From a marine actinobacterium PHSC20C1 (GTDB lineage: Bacteria > Actinomycetota > Actinomycetes > Actinomycetales > Microbacteriaceae): a stretch of DNA of 64,000 nt. The position numbers and the translations under genes are program-made. The notes below the pieces were generated by a model. It had not been told where the DNA came from. It did no database searches and worked only from the letters and a program-made list of their open reading frames with translations. The stretch spans positions 7,835 through 71,834 of the forward strand of contig CH672415.1 in assembly GCA_000153145.1 (NCBI GenBank), in the 5' to 3' direction. Below, piece after piece: positions 1 through 8,912 of the stretch (within the stretch, counting starts at the first letter, position 1; each line of letters begins with the position of its first letter).

Positions 1-67
1 TAGGCCCCGAAATCGCACACCAACGCGATAAGCTCGACCGACAACCCGGTCCGACGTATTGGAACAC

Positions 68-1096
68 ATGGCAAAGAAGGCTCAAGCCCTCACGGGTGTG
101 TCATATGTTATGCCCGTGCTCAACGAAGTTGAGCACATCGAGGCAGCCATAGACAGCCTCACAGCGCAAGACTACGAAGGCCCCTTCGAAATTATTCTTG
201 CGCTCGGCCCCAGCGTCGACGGAACTAATGACGTCATCGACGAAATGGCGCGCCACGATCCGCGCATCCGTCACATCAGCAACGAACTTGGTTCGACCCC
301 CGGCGGGCTCAACGCTGCAATTCGTGCCTCGACCCACCCCATCGTGGTGCGCGTTGACGCGCACTCGGTGCTCCCCACCGACTACACCCGAATCGCCGTC
401 GAAACCCTCGAACGAACCGGTGCAGACAACGTCGGCGGAATCATGAAAGCCGAAGGTCGCACACCATTCGAACGTGCCGTCGCGCACGCGTACGGATCAC
501 CGGAAGGCCTCGGCGGCACCCAACACCACACAGGCGGCAAAGAAGGCCCGGCAGATACCGCCTACCTCGGAGTCTTTCAGCGCGACCGCCTCACTGACGT
601 CGGCCTGTTTGACGAAGACATCAAGCGAGGCCAAGACTGGGAACTTAACCGCCGCCTGCGCGCGAGCGGTGGCACCGTCTGGTTCACTCCCGCACTCGAA
701 GTCGTCTACCGACCACGCTCTAGCCTGCGCAAACTCATCCGCCAGTTTGTGGCAACAGGAATATGGCGTGGAGAGCTTGCGAGACGCTTCGGCACAGCAA
801 ACTCGCTGCGTTACTTCGTGCCGCCACTGGCGGTACTCGGCACGGTAATCGGCCTCATCCTTGGCATCATCGGCAGCACAACGAGTGCCGGATGGTTGAG
901 CATCGCCTATATCGCCCCTGCCATCTACGGTCTTTTCGTTGTCGCAGCCTCAGGCATAGCGGCAGCCAAAGAGGGACTACGATCAGGTTTCTGGTATCTG
1001 ATCGTGCTGCCGTGCATCCACTTCGGTTGGGGCACTGGCTTTATTCTCGGGTTCCTCAAACTCACTAAAAACATCACTGCGCACACGGGAAGGTAA
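68..1096 (+). CDS. Family 2 glycosyltransferase, ExoA-like, membrane-bound
   Basis: Probable transferase that adds a sugar from an NDP-sugar to a surface polysaccharide at the inner face of the membrane. The N-terminal GT-A fold opens with VMPVLNEVEHIEAAIDSL, followed by a VDAHS segment in the DXD position and GQDWELNRRLRASGG near residue 195, the acid-base region typical of ExoA-type enzymes. The last 95 residues form about three hydrophobic helices. An in-frame TTG nine bases upstream is possible, but the ATG gives the natural start MAKKAQ. The next gene starts four bases after the stop, and a second GT2 gene follows, so this is the first visible gene of a three-gene operon. The acceptor and sugar cannot be read from sequence. 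Confidence 0.85.
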   Translation: MAKKAQALTGVSYVMPVLNEVEHIEAAIDSLTAQDYEGPFEIILALGPSVDGTNDVIDEMARHDPRIRHISNELGSTPGGLNAAIRASTHPIVVRVDAHSVLPTDYTRIAVETLERTGADNVGGIMKAEGRTPFERAVAHAYGSPEGLGGTQHHTGGKEGPADTAYLGVFQRDRLTDVGLFDEDIKRGQDWELNRRLRASGGTVWFTPALEVVYRPRSSLRKLIRQFVATGIWRGELARRFGTANSLRYFVPPLAVLGTVIGLILGIIGSTTSAGWLSIAYIAPAIYGLFVVAASGIAAAKEGLRSGFWYLIVLPCIHFGWGTGFILGFLKLTKNITAHTGR

Positions 1097-1100
1097 CAGC

Positions 1101-1919
1101 GTGTCCAACCACACACCACCACAGCCCGCAAAACGCCCGCAAAGCATTGTGCAGCTACGAGAAATAACCCAGCCACCAGAGGTGCGGATGCGCGCCAATG
1201 CCGAACACTGGACGGCGTCCCTGTACCTGCGTGACATCTCGCCCTATCTCACGTGGATGTTGCTCAAGACCTCCATTAGCGCTAACGGTGTCACCGGCCT
1301 CATGATCCTCACCGGCTGGCTCACCGCGGCAGCGCTCCTCATCCCCGGATTCACCGGTGCCGCACTTGCGCTTGTGCTCGGCCAAATGCAGATGCTCGTT
1401 GACTGCAGCGACGGCGAAGTGGCGCGCTGGCGCAACACTCGTTCACCGGCAGGTGTGTTTCTCGACAAGGTCGGGCACTACAGCACAGAAGCACTAATCC
1501 CGATTGCGCTTGGCATTCGCGCCGCAGGCTGGCCTCTTGATTTCCCGGCAGACTTTGCCTGGACCACTGCAGGATTTGCTCTCGCGTTGCTCATTGTGTT
1601 GAACAAAGCACTCAACGACATGGTTCATGTAGCTCGCGCGAACGCGGGCCTTGAGAAGCTGAGCGACCGCAAGGGCGAAGCTGAGCCGAGTCACAGTCTC
1701 GTTGCCAAGCTGCGTCGGTTTGCTCGATTCGTTCCGTTCCACCGCCTGTATCACTCAGTTGAACTCACCATGATCGCGTTCGCAACTGCGATCGTGGCGC
1801 TGTTTGTTCCCGCGCTTGCTGCCGAACGCACGGTGCTTCTTATTCTGCTCCCGCTTGCGGCACTCGCACTTGCCGGTCACTTCGTGGCCATCATGGCGTC
1901 AAAACGCGTTCGCTCATGA
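1101..1919 (+). CDS. CDP-alcohol phosphatidyltransferase family membrane protein
   Basis: Integral membrane enzyme expected to transfer a phospho-alcohol from a CDP-activated donor to a lipid or sugar acceptor. The family signature lies at residues 101-126: Asp101, Asp104, Gly105, Ala108, Arg109, Gly118 and Asp122. The fourth acidic position, normally Asp and proposed to be the general base, is His126 here. Several hydrophobic helices surround the motif. The start is GTG, with GGAAGG just upstream inside the previous gene's end. The stop overlaps the next start as ATGA, indicating translational coupling. The flanking glycosyltransferases and the teichoic-type genes nearby suggest a role in a surface glycopolymer or lipid anchor rather than bulk phospholipid synthesis; that is inference. 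Confidence 0.82.
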   Translation: MSNHTPPQPAKRPQSIVQLREITQPPEVRMRANAEHWTASLYLRDISPYLTWMLLKTSISANGVTGLMILTGWLTAAALLIPGFTGAALALVLGQMQMLVDCSDGEVARWRNTRSPAGVFLDKVGHYSTEALIPIALGIRAAGWPLDFPADFAWTTAGFALALLIVLNKALNDMVHVARANAGLEKLSDRKGEAEPSHSLVAKLRRFARFVPFHRLYHSVELTMIAFATAIVALFVPALAAERTVLLILLPLAALALAGHFVAIMASKRVRS

Positions 1920-2782
1920 CCATCAGCATCGGTGTCGTTTCGCTCACTCAGGGAAAGCGTCCGGATGACCTAAATCGCGGTTTGGCCTCGCTGCAGGCGC
2001 AGCACGATGTTGACCTCGATATCGTCGTTGTCGGAAACGGCTGGGAGCCAACCGGGTTGCCGGATGGCGTACGAGGCCTCCATCTGAGTGAGAACCTGGG
2101 CATTCCAGCAGGCCGCAATCGCGGCGTTGAGCACGTGCAGGGTGACTGGATCTTTTTCCTCGACGACGATGCCAGTATCCCGTCACCGACCTTCCTTCGC
2201 GACGCGGTCGCCAAGATGGTTGCAGACCCAACGATCGGGCTCGTGCAGCCGCGCGTTGAGGACGCAGAGGGTAAAGAGAACCCCCGTCGGTGGATTCCAC
2301 GCATCCGCAAGGGTGATCCCCGGCACCCGAGTGAAGTGTTCTCGGTCTGGGAAGGCGCGGTATTGATGCCGCGCTCACTCTTTGACGAGATTGGCGGCTG
2401 GGGCGATCCCTATTTCTATGCCCACGAAGGTATAGAGCTCGCGTGGCGAGTGTGGGGCGCGGGAAAACGTGCCTGGTATGCCGGTGACCTAGTCGCGAAT
2501 CACCCCGCAATCGACCCCGCGCGGCACAGCTACTATTACCGACTCAACGCCCGCAATCGCATCTGGTTAGCCAAACGCAATCTGCCGGTGCTGCTTGTGC
2601 CTGTTTACGTCGCCAGCTGGACCGCAATTCAAATCTTGAGGTCAGCCCGCAATCCCGTCGGCATGCGTGCCTGGTGGGGCGGCTGGGTGGCTGGATGGCG
2701 TGAGAACCCTGGCGGTCGCCGCAGCATGAGCTGGGCGGCAGTCGGTCGGATGACGCGTGCCGGGCGCCCTCCTGTCATTTAG
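1916..2782 (+). CDS. Family 2 glycosyltransferase
   Basis: GT-A glycosyltransferase of 288 residues. The N-terminal half carries a nucleotide-binding fold with NLGIPAGRNRG and the metal-binding WIFFLDDDAS (DXD) near residue 83. The C-terminal half has HEGIELAWRVWGAG, the equivalent of the ED/QXXRW acceptor region of rhamnosyl- and galactofuranosyl-transferase-like enzymes. No long membrane helix is obvious apart from a hydrophobic stretch near residues 225-240. It overlaps the preceding gene by four bases and is followed by a strong bidirectional terminator, so it closes the operon. Substrate is not determinable from sequence. Confidence 0.85.
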   Translation: MTISIGVVSLTQGKRPDDLNRGLASLQAQHDVDLDIVVVGNGWEPTGLPDGVRGLHLSENLGIPAGRNRGVEHVQGDWIFFLDDDASIPSPTFLRDAVAKMVADPTIGLVQPRVEDAEGKENPRRWIPRIRKGDPRHPSEVFSVWEGAVLMPRSLFDEIGGWGDPYFYAHEGIELAWRVWGAGKRAWYAGDLVANHPAIDPARHSYYYRLNARNRIWLAKRNLPVLLVPVYVASWTAIQILRSARNPVGMRAWWGGWVAGWRENPGGRRSMSWAAVGRMTRAGRPPVI

Positions 2783-2814
2783 ATTCACCACGCACACATA
2801 GTGGCTTAACTGAC

Positions 2815-2856
2815 TCAACGGCAGCCTCCACATTTCTGCGGTGAGGCTGCCGTTGA
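2815..2856. terminator. Bidirectional terminator between convergent genes
   Basis: Perfect 14-bp inverted repeat (arms 2815-2828 and 2843-2856, beginning TCAACGGCAGCC) with a 14-base loop. It lies exactly between the end of the plus-strand glycosyltransferase operon and the end of the minus-strand helicase gene. Confidence 0.85.
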
Positions 2857-2868
2857 GGCGTGAACTAG

Positions 2869-4785
2869 CTAGTAGCGTGGCTTGCGCGTCGGGCGGTCTT
2901 CGTAGCGGCTGCCGCTGTCACGCGGTGCGTCGTCACGAGGGGCTGAATCGCGCTTGTTGTATCCCCGTGACTCTTCACGTTCGCGGTTGGCGCGGGCGCC
3001 ACCTTCGAATGATCGATCGCGGCTCGGGTATTTGCCGTCGGCGCCACGTGCTCCGCCGCCATTTGCTTTGCGGTCAGGGCTAATTTCGATGAGCTTGCCG
3101 CTGATGCGAGTGTCGCGCAGTCGCTCCAGCACGTCTTTTGACATGTCGGCAGGCAACTCGACGAGCGAAAAATCTGGACGAATCTGGATGTGACCAAAGT
3201 CATCACGGCTGAGTCCACCCTCGTTTGCGAGAGCTCCCACAATTTGGCGAGGCTCGACGCGTTGCCGCTTGCCAACCTCGATGCGGTACGCCGTCATGGG
3301 CTTGGTGGAGCGGGGGCGACGCTCGGGGCGATCTCCACCACGGTCTCCACCACGGTCTCCGCCACGCTCGGGACGATCGGTGCGCGAGTTGCGCTCTTCA
3401 CGTTCGCTGAAGCGCTGGGCGCGTTCTTCCTCGGCCGACAGAAGCAGGGGAGTATCACCCTGAGCGACAACCGCCAGTGCAGCGGCGACATCAGTCTCGG
3501 GAATATCGTGGTGCTCAACGTAGTGAGCAATGATGTCGCGGAATGCCGAAATGCGTGGCTGCTGGTTAAGAGCTTCGGTGATGGCGTCATCGAAGCGAGT
3601 CAATCGCGTCGAGTTGACGTCTTCAACCGACGGAAGCTGCATCTGGGTGAGCGGCTGGCGCGTAGCCTTCTCGATAGCGGTGAGCAGTCGACGCTCGCGA
3701 GGAGTGACAAAGCTGATTGCTGAACCGCTGCGACCGGCACGACCGGTGCGACCGATGCGGTGCACGTACGACTCGGTGTCTACCGGGATGTCGAAGTTGA
3801 CGACGTGGCTGATGCGGTCGACGTCGAGACCTCGAGCAGCAACGTCAGTTGCTACGAGGATGTCTAGCTTGCCCGATTTGAGCTGGTTTACCGTGCGCTC
3901 ACGCTGGGCTTGAGCAACGTCGCCGCTGATTGCAGCAGCTGAGTAGCCGCGCGCGCGCAGCTTCTCAGCAAGATTTTCAGTCTCGCTCTTCGTACGAACG
4001 AAGACGATCATTCCTTCGAAGTTCTCGACTTCGAGGATGCGGGTGAGCGCATCAACCTTCTGAGGGTACGAAACGACCAGGTAACGCTGGCTGGTGTTAG
4101 CCGAGGTTGTGGTCTGCGACTTGACGGTGATTTCTTCAGCATCACGCAAGTACTTCTTGGAGATGCGACGAATCTGGGCAGGCATCGTGGCCGAGAAGAG
4201 AGCAACCTGCTTGTCTTCGGGAGTGTCCGCGAGAATCGTCTCAACGTCTTCGGCGAAGCCCATCTTGAGCATCTCGTCTGCCTCGTCAAGAACGAGGTAC
4301 TTGAGTTCGGAGAGGTCGAGGGTGCCTTTGGCGAGGTGGTCCATGATGCGGCCGGGGGTACCGACAACAACGTGAACGCCACGGCGAAGTGCCGACAGCT
4401 GAACGCCGTAAGCCTGTCCGCCATAAACGGGCAAGACGTGAACGCCGCGCATGTGGGTAGCGTACTTTTCGAACGCCTCGCACACCTGCAACGCGAGTTC
4501 GCGTGTAGGGGAGAGAACGAGCGCTTGCGGCTTGCTCTGGGAAACATCGAGGCGCGAGAGAATCGGCAGCGCGAACGCTGCAGTCTTTCCCGTGCCGGTC
4601 TGCGCGAGGCCGACAACGTCGCGCCCCTCGAGAAGAGTAGGAATTGTAGCGGCTTGAATCGCAGAAGGCGTCTCATAGCCGATTTCACGAACCGCTTTCA
4701 GTACCGCATCGCTGAGCGCGAGGTCGGAGAAAGTGATCGCGGTCTCGGTGGTGTCAGACGTTGCGGTTGAATCAGAATCGGTCAT
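2869..4785 (-). CDS. deaD: DEAD-box ATP-dependent RNA helicase (CsdA/DeaD type)
   Basis: RNA helicase of about 638 residues, probably acting in ribosome assembly and RNA turnover, notably at low temperature. Order of domains: Q motif (FSDLALSD..ETPSAIQ), Walker A AQTGTGKT, PTRELA, DEAD within VLDEADEML, SAT, then helicase C with HRIGRTGRAGR, an acidic/Arg-rich linker with RGGD repeats, and a DbpA-like RNA-binding domain (AYRIEVGKRQRVEP to GKLIEISPD). The C-terminal tail is again Arg/Asp/Gly-rich and disordered. The ATG at 4785 is chosen because GGGAGG lies upstream of it; an upstream in-frame TTG overlaps that ribosome-binding site. It stands between surface-polymer genes but is functionally unrelated to them. 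Confidence 0.95.
   Translation of the reverse strand: MTDSDSTATSDTTETAITFSDLALSDAVLKAVREIGYETPSAIQAATIPTLLEGRDVVGLAQTGTGKTAAFALPILSRLDVSQSKPQALVLSPTRELALQVCEAFEKYATHMRGVHVLPVYGGQAYGVQLSALRRGVHVVVGTPGRIMDHLAKGTLDLSELKYLVLDEADEMLKMGFAEDVETILADTPEDKQVALFSATMPAQIRRISKKYLRDAEEITVKSQTTTSANTSQRYLVVSYPQKVDALTRILEVENFEGMIVFVRTKSETENLAEKLRARGYSAAAISGDVAQAQRERTVNQLKSGKLDILVATDVAARGLDVDRISHVVNFDIPVDTESYVHRIGRTGRAGRSGSAISFVTPRERRLLTAIEKATRQPLTQMQLPSVEDVNSTRLTRFDDAITEALNQQPRISAFRDIIAHYVEHHDIPETDVAAALAVVAQGDTPLLLSAEEERAQRFSEREERNSRTDRPERGGDRGGDRGGDRPERRPRSTKPMTAYRIEVGKRQRVEPRQIVGALANEGGLSRDDFGHIQIRPDFSLVELPADMSKDVLERLRDTRISGKLIEISPDRKANGGGARGADGKYPSRDRSFEGGARANREREESRGYNKRDSAPRDDAPRDSGSRYEDRPTRKPRY
3333..3368 (-). 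repeat. Tandem 12-bp repeat coding RGGD units in the helicase linker
   Basis: Three 12-base units (TCTCCACCACGG, twice exact, then one variant) encode successive Arg-Gly-Gly-Asp repeats between helicase core and RNA-binding domain. Copy number could change by slippage without frameshift. Confidence 0.8.
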
Positions 4786-4977
4786 TCTATCAATCGTACC
4801 TCCCAATTGCGCAAAAACCTGCGGATCTTGCTAGTCTGCCCCCGCGGACGACCCTAAAGAGCGGGGCGAGTACTATCGAAAGTGCGGCCCAATCTCATAC
4901 CACCGCAGCAGCATCGTCTCGATAACAGAGTGGTGGGTATCGCGTTTCACCGGCCCTCCACTGATTTGATTGAGAAC

Positions 4978-6270
4978 ATGGCGCTACTGAAAGACTTCAC
5001 GACAGCTCGCAAAGTGGTGCGCTCAATGCTGCGTTCCCGCCGCAATAGGCGTCAGGTCGCAAAACAGGTGGGCGGGCATCCACTGCCTACTCCCGGCTCA
5101 GTAAGCATCGCCGTCTATTTTGCCGACACGAAAGTAAATCTCTATCAAATGCGCCAGTGGTATGCGCCTCTCGCGGAGCTGTCGAAGCGTTTTCCCGTTG
5201 CGATTATTGCTCGTTCGCCGAGCACAGTTCTTTCGCTGTGGGAGGAGTCGCCGGTTCCGACGGTGTACTTGCGGCGGGTTTCAGAACTCGAGCAGTTTGT
5301 GTCAGAGCAGCCGCTCAAGATTGTGTTCTACGTCAATCAGAATGCTAGAAATTTTCAGATGTTCCGGTACGGGCGCATGTGGCACGTTTTCATCAACCAT
5401 GGTGAGAGCGACAAGATGTACATGACCACAAACCAGTTCAAAGCGTACGATTTCAGCTTTGTTGCAGGTGAGGCCGCGATCGATCGGCTGCGGCACAAGT
5501 TGTGGGATTTTGATCTTGAGAAGCGCGCAATTCCGATCGGTCGTCCGCAGGCAGATCACTTTGCGGGCGGACTCCCATATACGCCCGACGATCGAACCGT
5601 TGTTTTGTATGCGCCCACTTGGGAAGGTGACCGCGAGGCGGCGGAGTACGGTTCAATAGCCACCCATGGCGTCGCCTTGGCCCGTGCCGTCCTCGCGAGC
5701 GAGAAGCACCGGCTAATTTACCGGCCGCATCCCCGCAGTGGAGTCGTCGATCCAGAATATAAGCGCGCCAACATCGCCATCATTGCCGCAATTGCAGAGG
5801 CGAACGAAACTGATCCTTCGGTCCAGCACATCTACGACGATGGCAAAGAGCTCGGCTGGCAACTTGTGGCAGCAGATGTCGCGATCACTGACGTTTCGGC
5901 GATGGTTTATGACCGACTCGCAACGGGTAAGCCGCTGATCGTTGCACGCCCGGTTTCACCCGAGGCAGACATCGATGAGGCAGGCTACCTAGGATCGTGT
6001 GAATGGTTGCGCGCTGACCAGGCGGACGACATCCTTGCGATTGTTGATCGTGTTCAGTACGACATTGAGGCGAAAGAGCGTCTGGGGTACTGGGCCGAGC
6101 GCCACTTCGGAGACACTACGCAGGGGGCTGCGACTGCTCGTTTTCATGACGCGGTCGAATCGCTTATTGCGCGGTGGCACCGACACGCTCAAATTCATAT
6201 TGGCGATCGGCAGGGAATCGAAGTTGACCCTTTTGAGGATGACGAAGACGAATCGCCTGGCGCCGACTAG
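4978..6270 (+). CDS. CDP-glycerol glycerophosphotransferase family protein (TagB/TagF-like)
   Basis: Likely transfers a polyol-phosphate unit, such as glycerol-phosphate from CDP-glycerol, during synthesis of a teichoic-acid-like polymer on the cytoplasmic membrane face. The body (about 430 residues) has the family's C-terminal catalytic landmarks: NHGESDK near residue 140, PIGRPQADH, YAPTWEGDREAAEYGS, RPHPRSG and TDVSAMVYDRLATGKP. Basic residues at the N-terminus (RSMLRSRRNRRQ) may sit on the membrane. Start at ATG 4978 follows TTGAG; the open frame continues 32 codons upstream but that stretch does not look coding. The C-terminus is acidic (DDEDES). It is convergent with the next gene, with only five bases between them. 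Confidence 0.85.
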   Translation: MALLKDFTTARKVVRSMLRSRRNRRQVAKQVGGHPLPTPGSVSIAVYFADTKVNLYQMRQWYAPLAELSKRFPVAIIARSPSTVLSLWEESPVPTVYLRRVSELEQFVSEQPLKIVFYVNQNARNFQMFRYGRMWHVFINHGESDKMYMTTNQFKAYDFSFVAGEAAIDRLRHKLWDFDLEKRAIPIGRPQADHFAGGLPYTPDDRTVVLYAPTWEGDREAAEYGSIATHGVALARAVLASEKHRLIYRPHPRSGVVDPEYKRANIAIIAAIAEANETDPSVQHIYDDGKELGWQLVAADVAITDVSAMVYDRLATGKPLIVARPVSPEADIDEAGYLGSCEWLRADQADDILAIVDRVQYDIEAKERLGYWAERHFGDTTQGAATARFHDAVESLIARWHRHAQIHIGDRQGIEVDPFEDDEDESPGAD

Positions 6271-6275
6271 GTGAG

Positions 6276-7217
6276 CTAGGGCCGTTCGTCGCTTTCGCCC
6301 GTGAGCTCGAGATCAGCGGTACTATTGTCCGTTGTTATGGCATCGATGTCGACGTGGTTGTCTAGTTCCGCGAAACTCTCGAGCTCGACCCAGCCGTGAC
6401 GTTTGCGCAGCTTCGGTAAGTTCGGCAGTCGAGGCAATCGCTTTCGAGTGCCTAGCTCATTGCGGTCACCACGCGGCTTCCGTGTTTTTGGTGCTTTGAG
6501 AGCCTTGACCACAATTACAGGTTCGAGCCACGCGGGAAGTGTTGCGGGCGCAGGGCCGAAGCCTTGGCGGGCGGTGCGAATTATCTGGCGCCCCAGGATG
6601 TGGTTGCCGCCGCCGCCGATTACGGCACCGATTCCGAATGGCACGAGTCGGCCGACGATGTTGGTTCCTTGAGCCGCCGCGAATTTTTTCAAGAACGTGT
6701 GCTTGATGCGGTCAGCGATGGGGCCGATGAGCGCCGAGGGAACGCCTTTGGCAAGAGTCTCTCCCCAATAGGCCGAACGAGCAGGGCCGGAGCCAGTGGC
6801 TTGAGCGGCGAGCTGTTTTACGAGGTCGCTGCCGGCAGTGCCGAGCACCATGGTCATCACGAGCGCCCGCGCGCGATCGGGGTCGTCGACGACAATGCCG
6901 TGAACTTCGGTTACCGATTGAGCAAAGAGTGCACTGGCTTCGAGAAAGCCCGCTGTTTCAACACCGGACAGCGCAAGCGATGCACCGGTACCGACGGCAG
7001 GGATTGCGGCGCTTGCGCCCACGAGCGCGCCTCCCGTGGTTACGGCAGAGAGATAGCGCCGTTCCAGAACTGCAATGATCTCGTCTGGAGTGGCCTGCGG
7101 CTTGCTGCGACGGATGCTGCGAATGTGGGCCAGCACAACGGGCCGCTGCACGGTGAGCACACGGTCTATCCCGCGCACCACCATCGGGTGCGACGTGCTT
7201 GCTTCGCTTGAGGCCAT
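6276..7217 (-). CDS. Conserved hypothetical protein with glycine/alanine-rich hydrophobic core
   Basis: Protein of 313 residues that I do not assign to a named family with confidence; it resembles EcsC-like actinobacterial membrane proteins. Visible parts: a basic N-terminal region, an amphipathic Gly/Ala-rich hydrophobic stretch around residues 58-95, a second around residues 140-215 ending in GRLVPFGIGAVIGGGGNHILG, a basic proline/arginine segment (KAPKTRKPRGDRNELGTRKR) and an acidic C-terminus. It follows the ABC exporter ATPase on the same strand after a 53-base gap, so it may belong to that transcript. No ribosome-binding site is obvious at the chosen ATG; a second Met lies 12 codons in. 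Confidence 0.6.
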   Translation of the reverse strand: MASSEASTSHPMVVRGIDRVLTVQRPVVLAHIRSIRRSKPQATPDEIIAVLERRYLSAVTTGGALVGASAAIPAVGTGASLALSGVETAGFLEASALFAQSVTEVHGIVVDDPDRARALVMTMVLGTAGSDLVKQLAAQATGSGPARSAYWGETLAKGVPSALIGPIADRIKHTFLKKFAAAQGTNIVGRLVPFGIGAVIGGGGNHILGRQIIRTARQGFGPAPATLPAWLEPVIVVKALKAPKTRKPRGDRNELGTRKRLPRLPNLPKLRKRHGWVELESFAELDNHVDIDAITTDNSTADLELTGESDERP

Positions 7218-7270
7218 GGTTTTAAGCGTACCGGAGGTCTCTGACGCTAGCCCGGGAGTATGGCAGTCGT

Positions 7271-8011
7271 TCAGGAACCGTAATCGTCGTTGTAGCGAGC
7301 AAGGACATCATTGATCGGGCCGTCGAGCACAAGTTCGCCTTTGTCGAGGTAGAGCCCTCGTGAGCAGAATCGGCGCAGATCCCGTTCGTTGTGCGACACG
7401 AAGAACAGGGTGCGTCCGCCCTGGAGTAGTTCTTCTATGCGGCGGTAGCACTTCTCACGAAAGGCCTTGTCTCCGACCGCAAGTACTTCATCCACAAGGA
7501 TGATGGGTTCTTCAAGCCGTGAGATCACGGCGAACGCAATACGTACTTTCATGCCGCTGGAAAGGTGCTTGTACGGAGTATCAATGAATCGCTCGATTTC
7601 GGCGAAGCTGATGATCTCGTCGAATCGTTCGCTGATCTCGCGCTTTGTCATTCCGTGCAGTCCAGCAGTGAGGTAGACGTTGTCGCGCACGCTGAGATCT
7701 TCGACGAAGCCGCCCGTAATTTCGATGAGGGGAGCAACGCCGAGCGCAACGTGGACGTCGCCTTCGTCGGCCAGCATTACTTCGGCAACTAGTTTGAGAA
7801 GCGTTGATTTTCCTTGGCCGTTGCGGCCAACAACGCCGATCGCTTCGCCAGCGGTCACGTCGAAGTTCACGTTCCGCAGCGCCCAGAATTCGTCTGATCG
7901 GGCGCGTCGTTTTCGCCCGGCGAAGAGGTCTTTAAAACTGCGACGTGATCGCCGGTTGAGCCGAAAGCGGATTCCCGCATCCCGCACTTGAATTACGAAA
8001 TTGTTGTCCAC
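7271..8011 (-). CDS. Polysaccharide/teichoic-acid ABC exporter, ATP-binding subunit (TagH/Wzt type)
   Basis: ATPase that powers export of a lipid-linked glycopolymer together with the permease encoded just upstream. Walker A is VVGRNGQGKST near residue 60, the Q-loop region lies in PLIEITGGF, the signature is LSSGMKVR, Walker B IILVDEVLAVGD, and the switch His is in FFVSHNERDLRRF. The GGF-V-x-DLSVRDN stretch is characteristic of the Wzt/TagH/RfbE subfamily. There is no extra C-terminal carbohydrate-binding domain (246 residues). The GTG start overlaps the permease TAG by one base, indicating coupled translation. Confidence 0.9.
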   Translation of the reverse strand: MDNNFVIQVRDAGIRFRLNRRSRRSFKDLFAGRKRRARSDEFWALRNVNFDVTAGEAIGVVGRNGQGKSTLLKLVAEVMLADEGDVHVALGVAPLIEITGGFVEDLSVRDNVYLTAGLHGMTKREISERFDEIISFAEIERFIDTPYKHLSSGMKVRIAFAVISRLEEPIILVDEVLAVGDKAFREKCYRRIEELLQGGRTLFFVSHNERDLRRFCSRGLYLDKGELVLDGPINDVLARYNDDYGS

Positions 8012-8811
8012 TAGATCTCTTTCAGCACGGCACGTTCAGTGCGCACGAAGACGAGGATGCCGATCGCGACGAGGATGCAGCTCATCAGCGCCCCGATAAG
8101 CACCGCATACCAGTCGAGCTGGTCAGGAAAGAATGCGGCGCGGTAGAGCGAGAAGATTCCGGCGAGCGGGTTGAACGCGGCCCAGCCGTCGAGTTCCAAC
8201 TCCGCAAGGTCGGGGATGCCATAAATGATGGGGGAGGCGTAGAAAAGAAAGCGGAGGGCGAGCTTCGTTGCCCGCTCAAGGTCGCGGAAAAAGACCACGA
8301 GGGGAGCAACGATGAGGCCGACACCCACGGTCAGGATCGCTTGAATTACCACTCCGAGCACAAAGTACACCGCTTCCCAGTGCAGCACAGCGCCGGTGGC
8401 GATGGCGAAGAAGGCGAGCACCGGAAGGCTCGCGATGAATTCGATTCCCTTGGAGAGCACGAGTCGCGCCACCCAGATGGTGCGAGGGATCTTGGTAGAC
8501 CGGATGAGCTTGGCCTCACGCAAATAGGCGCGGGTCGCATCCGACACAGCGCCGTTGAACCACATCCAGGGCAATAGGGCCGTGAGGAGAAACACGATGT
8601 ATGGCTGTTCGCCAACGGTGCGATCGAAAATCTGGGTGAACACGAACCAGTAAATGCCGGCCATGACCAGAGGGTCGAGGATGCTCCACACATAGCCGAG
8701 GGCTGAGGTGGAGTAGCGCACACGCAGGTCGCGAACAGTGAGCAACCAGAGAGTGCGGCGGTATCGGGTTACGGGTGACCATGCGGGTCTGCCCAGTGCT
8801 GTGTTCGCCAC
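8011..8811 (-). CDS. Polysaccharide/teichoic-acid ABC exporter, permease subunit (TagG/Wzm type)
   Basis: ABC-2 type membrane protein with about six helices, partner of the TagH/Wzt-like ATPase with which it shares one base. The characteristic amphipathic N-terminus (YRRTLWLLTVRDLRVRYSTSALGYVWSILDPL) precedes the first helix. An upstream extension of the frame to 8850 would begin inside a perfect 15-bp terminator hairpin, so I choose the GTG at 8811. A TACTAT hexamer at 8818-8823 ends six bases before this GTG, so a leaderless transcript is possible; there is no normal ribosome-binding site. TTG at 8832 is an alternative. Together with the glycosyltransferases and the nucleotidyltransferase it forms a surface-polymer locus. 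Confidence 0.85.
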   Translation of the reverse strand: MANTALGRPAWSPVTRYRRTLWLLTVRDLRVRYSTSALGYVWSILDPLVMAGIYWFVFTQIFDRTVGEQPYIVFLLTALLPWMWFNGAVSDATRAYLREAKLIRSTKIPRTIWVARLVLSKGIEFIASLPVLAFFAIATGAVLHWEAVYFVLGVVIQAILTVGVGLIVAPLVVFFRDLERATKLALRFLFYASPIIYGIPDLAELELDGWAAFNPLAGIFSLYRAAFFPDQLDWYAVLIGALMSCILVAIGILVFVRTERAVLKEI

Positions 8812-8835
8812 GCCCCTATAGTAGGCGGGCAAATG

Positions 8836-8879
8836 ATGAAACGTCGGCACTACGCGGATGCGCGGTGCCGACGTTTCAT
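8836..8879 (-). terminator. Terminator hairpin after the nucleotidyltransferase gene
   Basis: Perfect 15-bp inverted repeat (arms 8836-8850 and 8865-8879, core AAACGTCGGCAC) with a 14-base loop, 34 bases past the nucleotidyltransferase stop and immediately upstream of the exporter permease. It separates the two transcription units. Confidence 0.8.
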
Positions 8880-8912
8880 GTCTGTGGGCGTTCGCGCCCA
8901 GACAAAATTTGT

